Source: Chryseolinea soli
Lineage (GTDB): Bacteria; Bacteroidota; Bacteroidia; Cytophagales; Cyclobacteriaceae
Direction: 5' to 3'
Assembly (NCBI RefSeq): GCF_003589925.1
Contig: NZ_CP032382.1
Span: 8,122,001-8,186,000 of the forward strand
Length of the DNA stretch: 64,000 nucleotides
The position numbers and the translations under genes were made by a program. This document shows, piece by piece, positions 62,408 through 64,000 of the stretch (positions are counted from its first letter, which is position 1; each line of letters starts with the position of its first letter). Under the pieces are notes generated by a model, which made no database searches, was not told where the DNA came from, and saw only the letters and a list, made by a program, of their open reading frames with translations.

Positions 62408-62815
62408 GCCCTGAAACCACACAAGACAGGGAAATACGGAACGAAAGTGATAAACAAGCCCCTGAACGATCTAGCCAGGATCCTTCTTGGAGATGAGATC
62501 AACGAGCGCACTGACCGGAGGATATTTCACCGTTACAATGAACAATACAGTAACGAGCTTTTGAAGGAAATTGCAAAAGGAATAAGCATCAAACGCCGTC
62601 TATACCATCACGTCGGCCGCGCGACGTTCGCAAGCCTATACGACCAAGCTGGCGGTAACCATCGGAGCCTAATGGAACATATGGGGCTAAGGAAAATGAA
62701 CACCCTAATGAGATACGTAAAGACGAACGAGAAGGTCATCGCCGATGCAATTGGAAAGATGAATGATTCGATGAGCGATTCTTTATCAAATAAGATCAGT
62801 ATGCCCGGCTTCTGA
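62408..62815 (+). pseudogene. 5'-truncated tyrosine recombinase (integrase)
   Basis: The reading frame opens right after a stop (62405-62407) with ALKPHKTGKYGTKVINKPLN, which matches the middle of phage-type integrases, although the annotated-style start would be GTG at 62447. Active-site parts present are RRLYHHVGRATFAS (His and Arg), MEHMGLRKMNTLMRY with a Tyr nucleophile (codon near 62714) and the tail. The core-binding and N-terminal domains, and the first catalytic Arg, are missing. It is probably the remnant of the integrase that brought the element to the tRNA-Arg. Confidence 0.75.
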
Positions 62816-62896
62816 TCTCCAAAGTATGGGATCACTGTCAACGAGTTCAAAGGACTAAACCATGTTTTCAAACATTCCCCATACGGCAAACATATT

Positions 62897-64000
62897 ATGA
62901 AACAAATATCAGCAGCTGAAGCGATCGAATTGCTTAAAAAAGGCGACAACGCAAAGCCACTCCTAACTGGTTACACCATCACGGAGCCACTAGCCATTAC
63001 AGAGCCCTTCAACAGCCAACCGATTAGTGACTGTAAATTTCAGTCCGTATCCATTACGGCTAATGCAGCAATTAGCTTTTCGTTTAACGGTTGCGCATTT
63101 GCAAATGGGCTGGAGCTTGACGGTGTTACGAATGACTATTTCGGTGTATCATCATGCACAATGGGTGGCACCTTGACAATAAAAAACTGTAACATTCTTA
63201 CCTTACACATTAAAGGAGGAACAACAAATATTCATGAAGTTGACTTTAGAGGAACGAAGATATTGCATGAGCTGATGATTAGAAATGTAAACCATGTCAG
63301 TTTTGATTCAAAAAGCTCAGTAGAGGACAGATTCTTAATTTCCGAACGTTGTGGAAGTTTATATTTTGACGGAAAATTCAAACAGCTGGAGATGGGTAAA
63401 TGCACTCCTATCAAAGAATCGATTAAGGCGCACTTCGTTGGAACGTTTAACTCCATTAAGGTTGTCCGGTGCAAAAGGGTTGAACTACATTTTGATAAGC
63501 TGGACGCCGACGAGACTAGTTTAATTCTAAATAAAGAAAGTAGTCTTTTCTTTGATAGTGGAAAAATGAAGGATGTGACAATCGAAGGTGGCCATTACTT
63601 GCTCATGAAATTTGTTGCGCAAACCGATATCAAGCTAAGGGTCATAAAAGCAAAAGACTCAGACGCCGAAAAAGAAAAAGTTTCTAAGGAGGCACAGATT
63701 GACAATTTGGATCTTGCTGCGTTCATTGCCAACGAAAAAAACAAACTACATTTCAACAACGTTGACTTCCGGAAAGTGAATCTCGACAGCTTTGATAACT
63801 ATGGTTTTTTCCAGGTTAACGGATCGAAAATTCGCGACGAAATCTTACTCACTAACACCATTTTAAGGGATGCCAACTTTAATGATGTTGAGTTTCTAAA
63901 GACGTGCACAATTAACATCCGCGATTCATACCTACTTAAAACGACGTTTACAAATGTACGTTGGCCGTCGGATTACAAGATTTATCCGATCAACAATAGT
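62897..64000 (+). CDS. Beta-helix/pentapeptide-like protein, cut by window edge
   Basis: The frame runs 368 codons from the ATG at 62897 to the window end without a stop. After MKQISAAEAIELLKKGDNAK the sequence becomes a series of short strands with repeats like FSFNGCAFANGLELDGV, LHFNNVDFRKVNLDSF and ILRDANFNDVEFLKTC, that is A(D/N)LxxxxF-type pentapeptide spacing in the later part. A right-handed helix is inferred. Similar proteins in Bacteroidota often carry a helical or membrane C-terminus beyond such a region, which would lie outside this window. Base composition is A+T-rich relative to the backbone. Confidence 0.65.
   Translation, partial: MKQISAAEAIELLKKGDNAKPLLTGYTITEPLAITEPFNSQPISDCKFQSVSITANAAISFSFNGCAFANGLELDGVTNDYFGVSSCTMGGTLTIKNCNILTLHIKGGTTNIHEVDFRGTKILHELMIRNVNHVSFDSKSSVEDRFLISERCGSLYFDGKFKQLEMGKCTPIKESIKAHFVGTFNSIKVVRCKRVELHFDKLDADETSLILNKESSLFFDSGKMKDVTIEGGHYLLMKFVAQTDIKLRVIKAKDSDAEKEKVSKEAQIDNLDLAAFIANEKNKLHFNNVDFRKVNLDSFDNYGFFQVNGSKIRDEILLTNTILRDANFNDVEFLKTCTINIRDSYLLKTTFTNVRWPSDYKIYPINNS

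Overview
The window looks like chromosomal DNA from a Bacteroidota bacterium, most likely of the Cytophagales type. This is inferred from gene content, not from a marker gene. The evidence is: a hybrid two-component regulator with a beta-propeller sensor and an AraC output domain; a delta-60 repeat protein with a type IX secretion sorting tail; many small outer-membrane beta-barrel and DUF lipoprotein genes; MacB/FtsX permeases; genes without strong Shine-Dalgarno sites; and several TAnnTTTG promoter elements. Most of the DNA is ordinary chromosome with balanced base composition. The insertion sequence (45.7-47.1 kb) and the right edge (62.4-64 kb) are visibly richer in A+T.

Layout. 0-2 kb: an HTH protein cut by the window edge and a MOCOS-like class V aminotransferase. 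2.2-11.2 kb: seven closely spaced minus-strand genes (oxidoreductase, DJ-1/PfpI, ABM monooxygenase, alpha/beta hydrolase, carboxymuconolactone decarboxylase-like, cupin, small membrane protein) facing a 1381-residue hybrid sensor/regulator. 11.2-11.9 kb: gene relics, including a frameshifted fragment of a type II NADH dehydrogenase. 12-23 kb: secreted and envelope proteins, the delta-60 protein and a potassium channel. 23.2-26 kb: a membrane-anchored sigma-54 activator followed by a striking nested palindrome and a small gene. 26-38.5 kb: outer-membrane proteins, then a C4-dicarboxylate carrier, a secreted asparaginase, a secreted aspartase and porins, which together suggest an asparagine-to-aspartate-to-fumarate route in the periplasm. 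A three-gene cation-transport operon with ATGA overlaps follows.

38.7-45.5 kb: lipoprotein, BamA-like barrel, an ECF42-type sigma factor operon with two DGPF proteins and an AhpD-like protein, a lone succinate dehydrogenase cytochrome b, and a TPR-transglutaminase protein. 45.7-47.1 kb: a complete IS3-family element with matching ends, a 3-bp target duplication and a correctly phased frameshift heptamer, sitting among REP-like palindromes. 47.5-57.4 kb: two MacB/FtsX permeases around a Crp - SnoaL - AraC group and a PEP-mutase-like enzyme. 57.4-62.1 kb: PaiB, SnoaL-like protein, GH18 protein, cytochrome c, DUF1772, DUF2141 and AlkD-like genes. 62.2-64 kb: tRNA-Arg(CCG), a terminator, a 5'-truncated tyrosine integrase and an incomplete beta-helix-like gene, which mark the left edge of an integrated element running off the window.

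The most interesting candidates are the periplasmic asparagine/aspartate module, the membrane-tethered sigma-54 activator with its nearby double palindrome, the shared 14-bp promoter motif before two neighbouring genes at 60 kb, and the tRNA-associated island edge.
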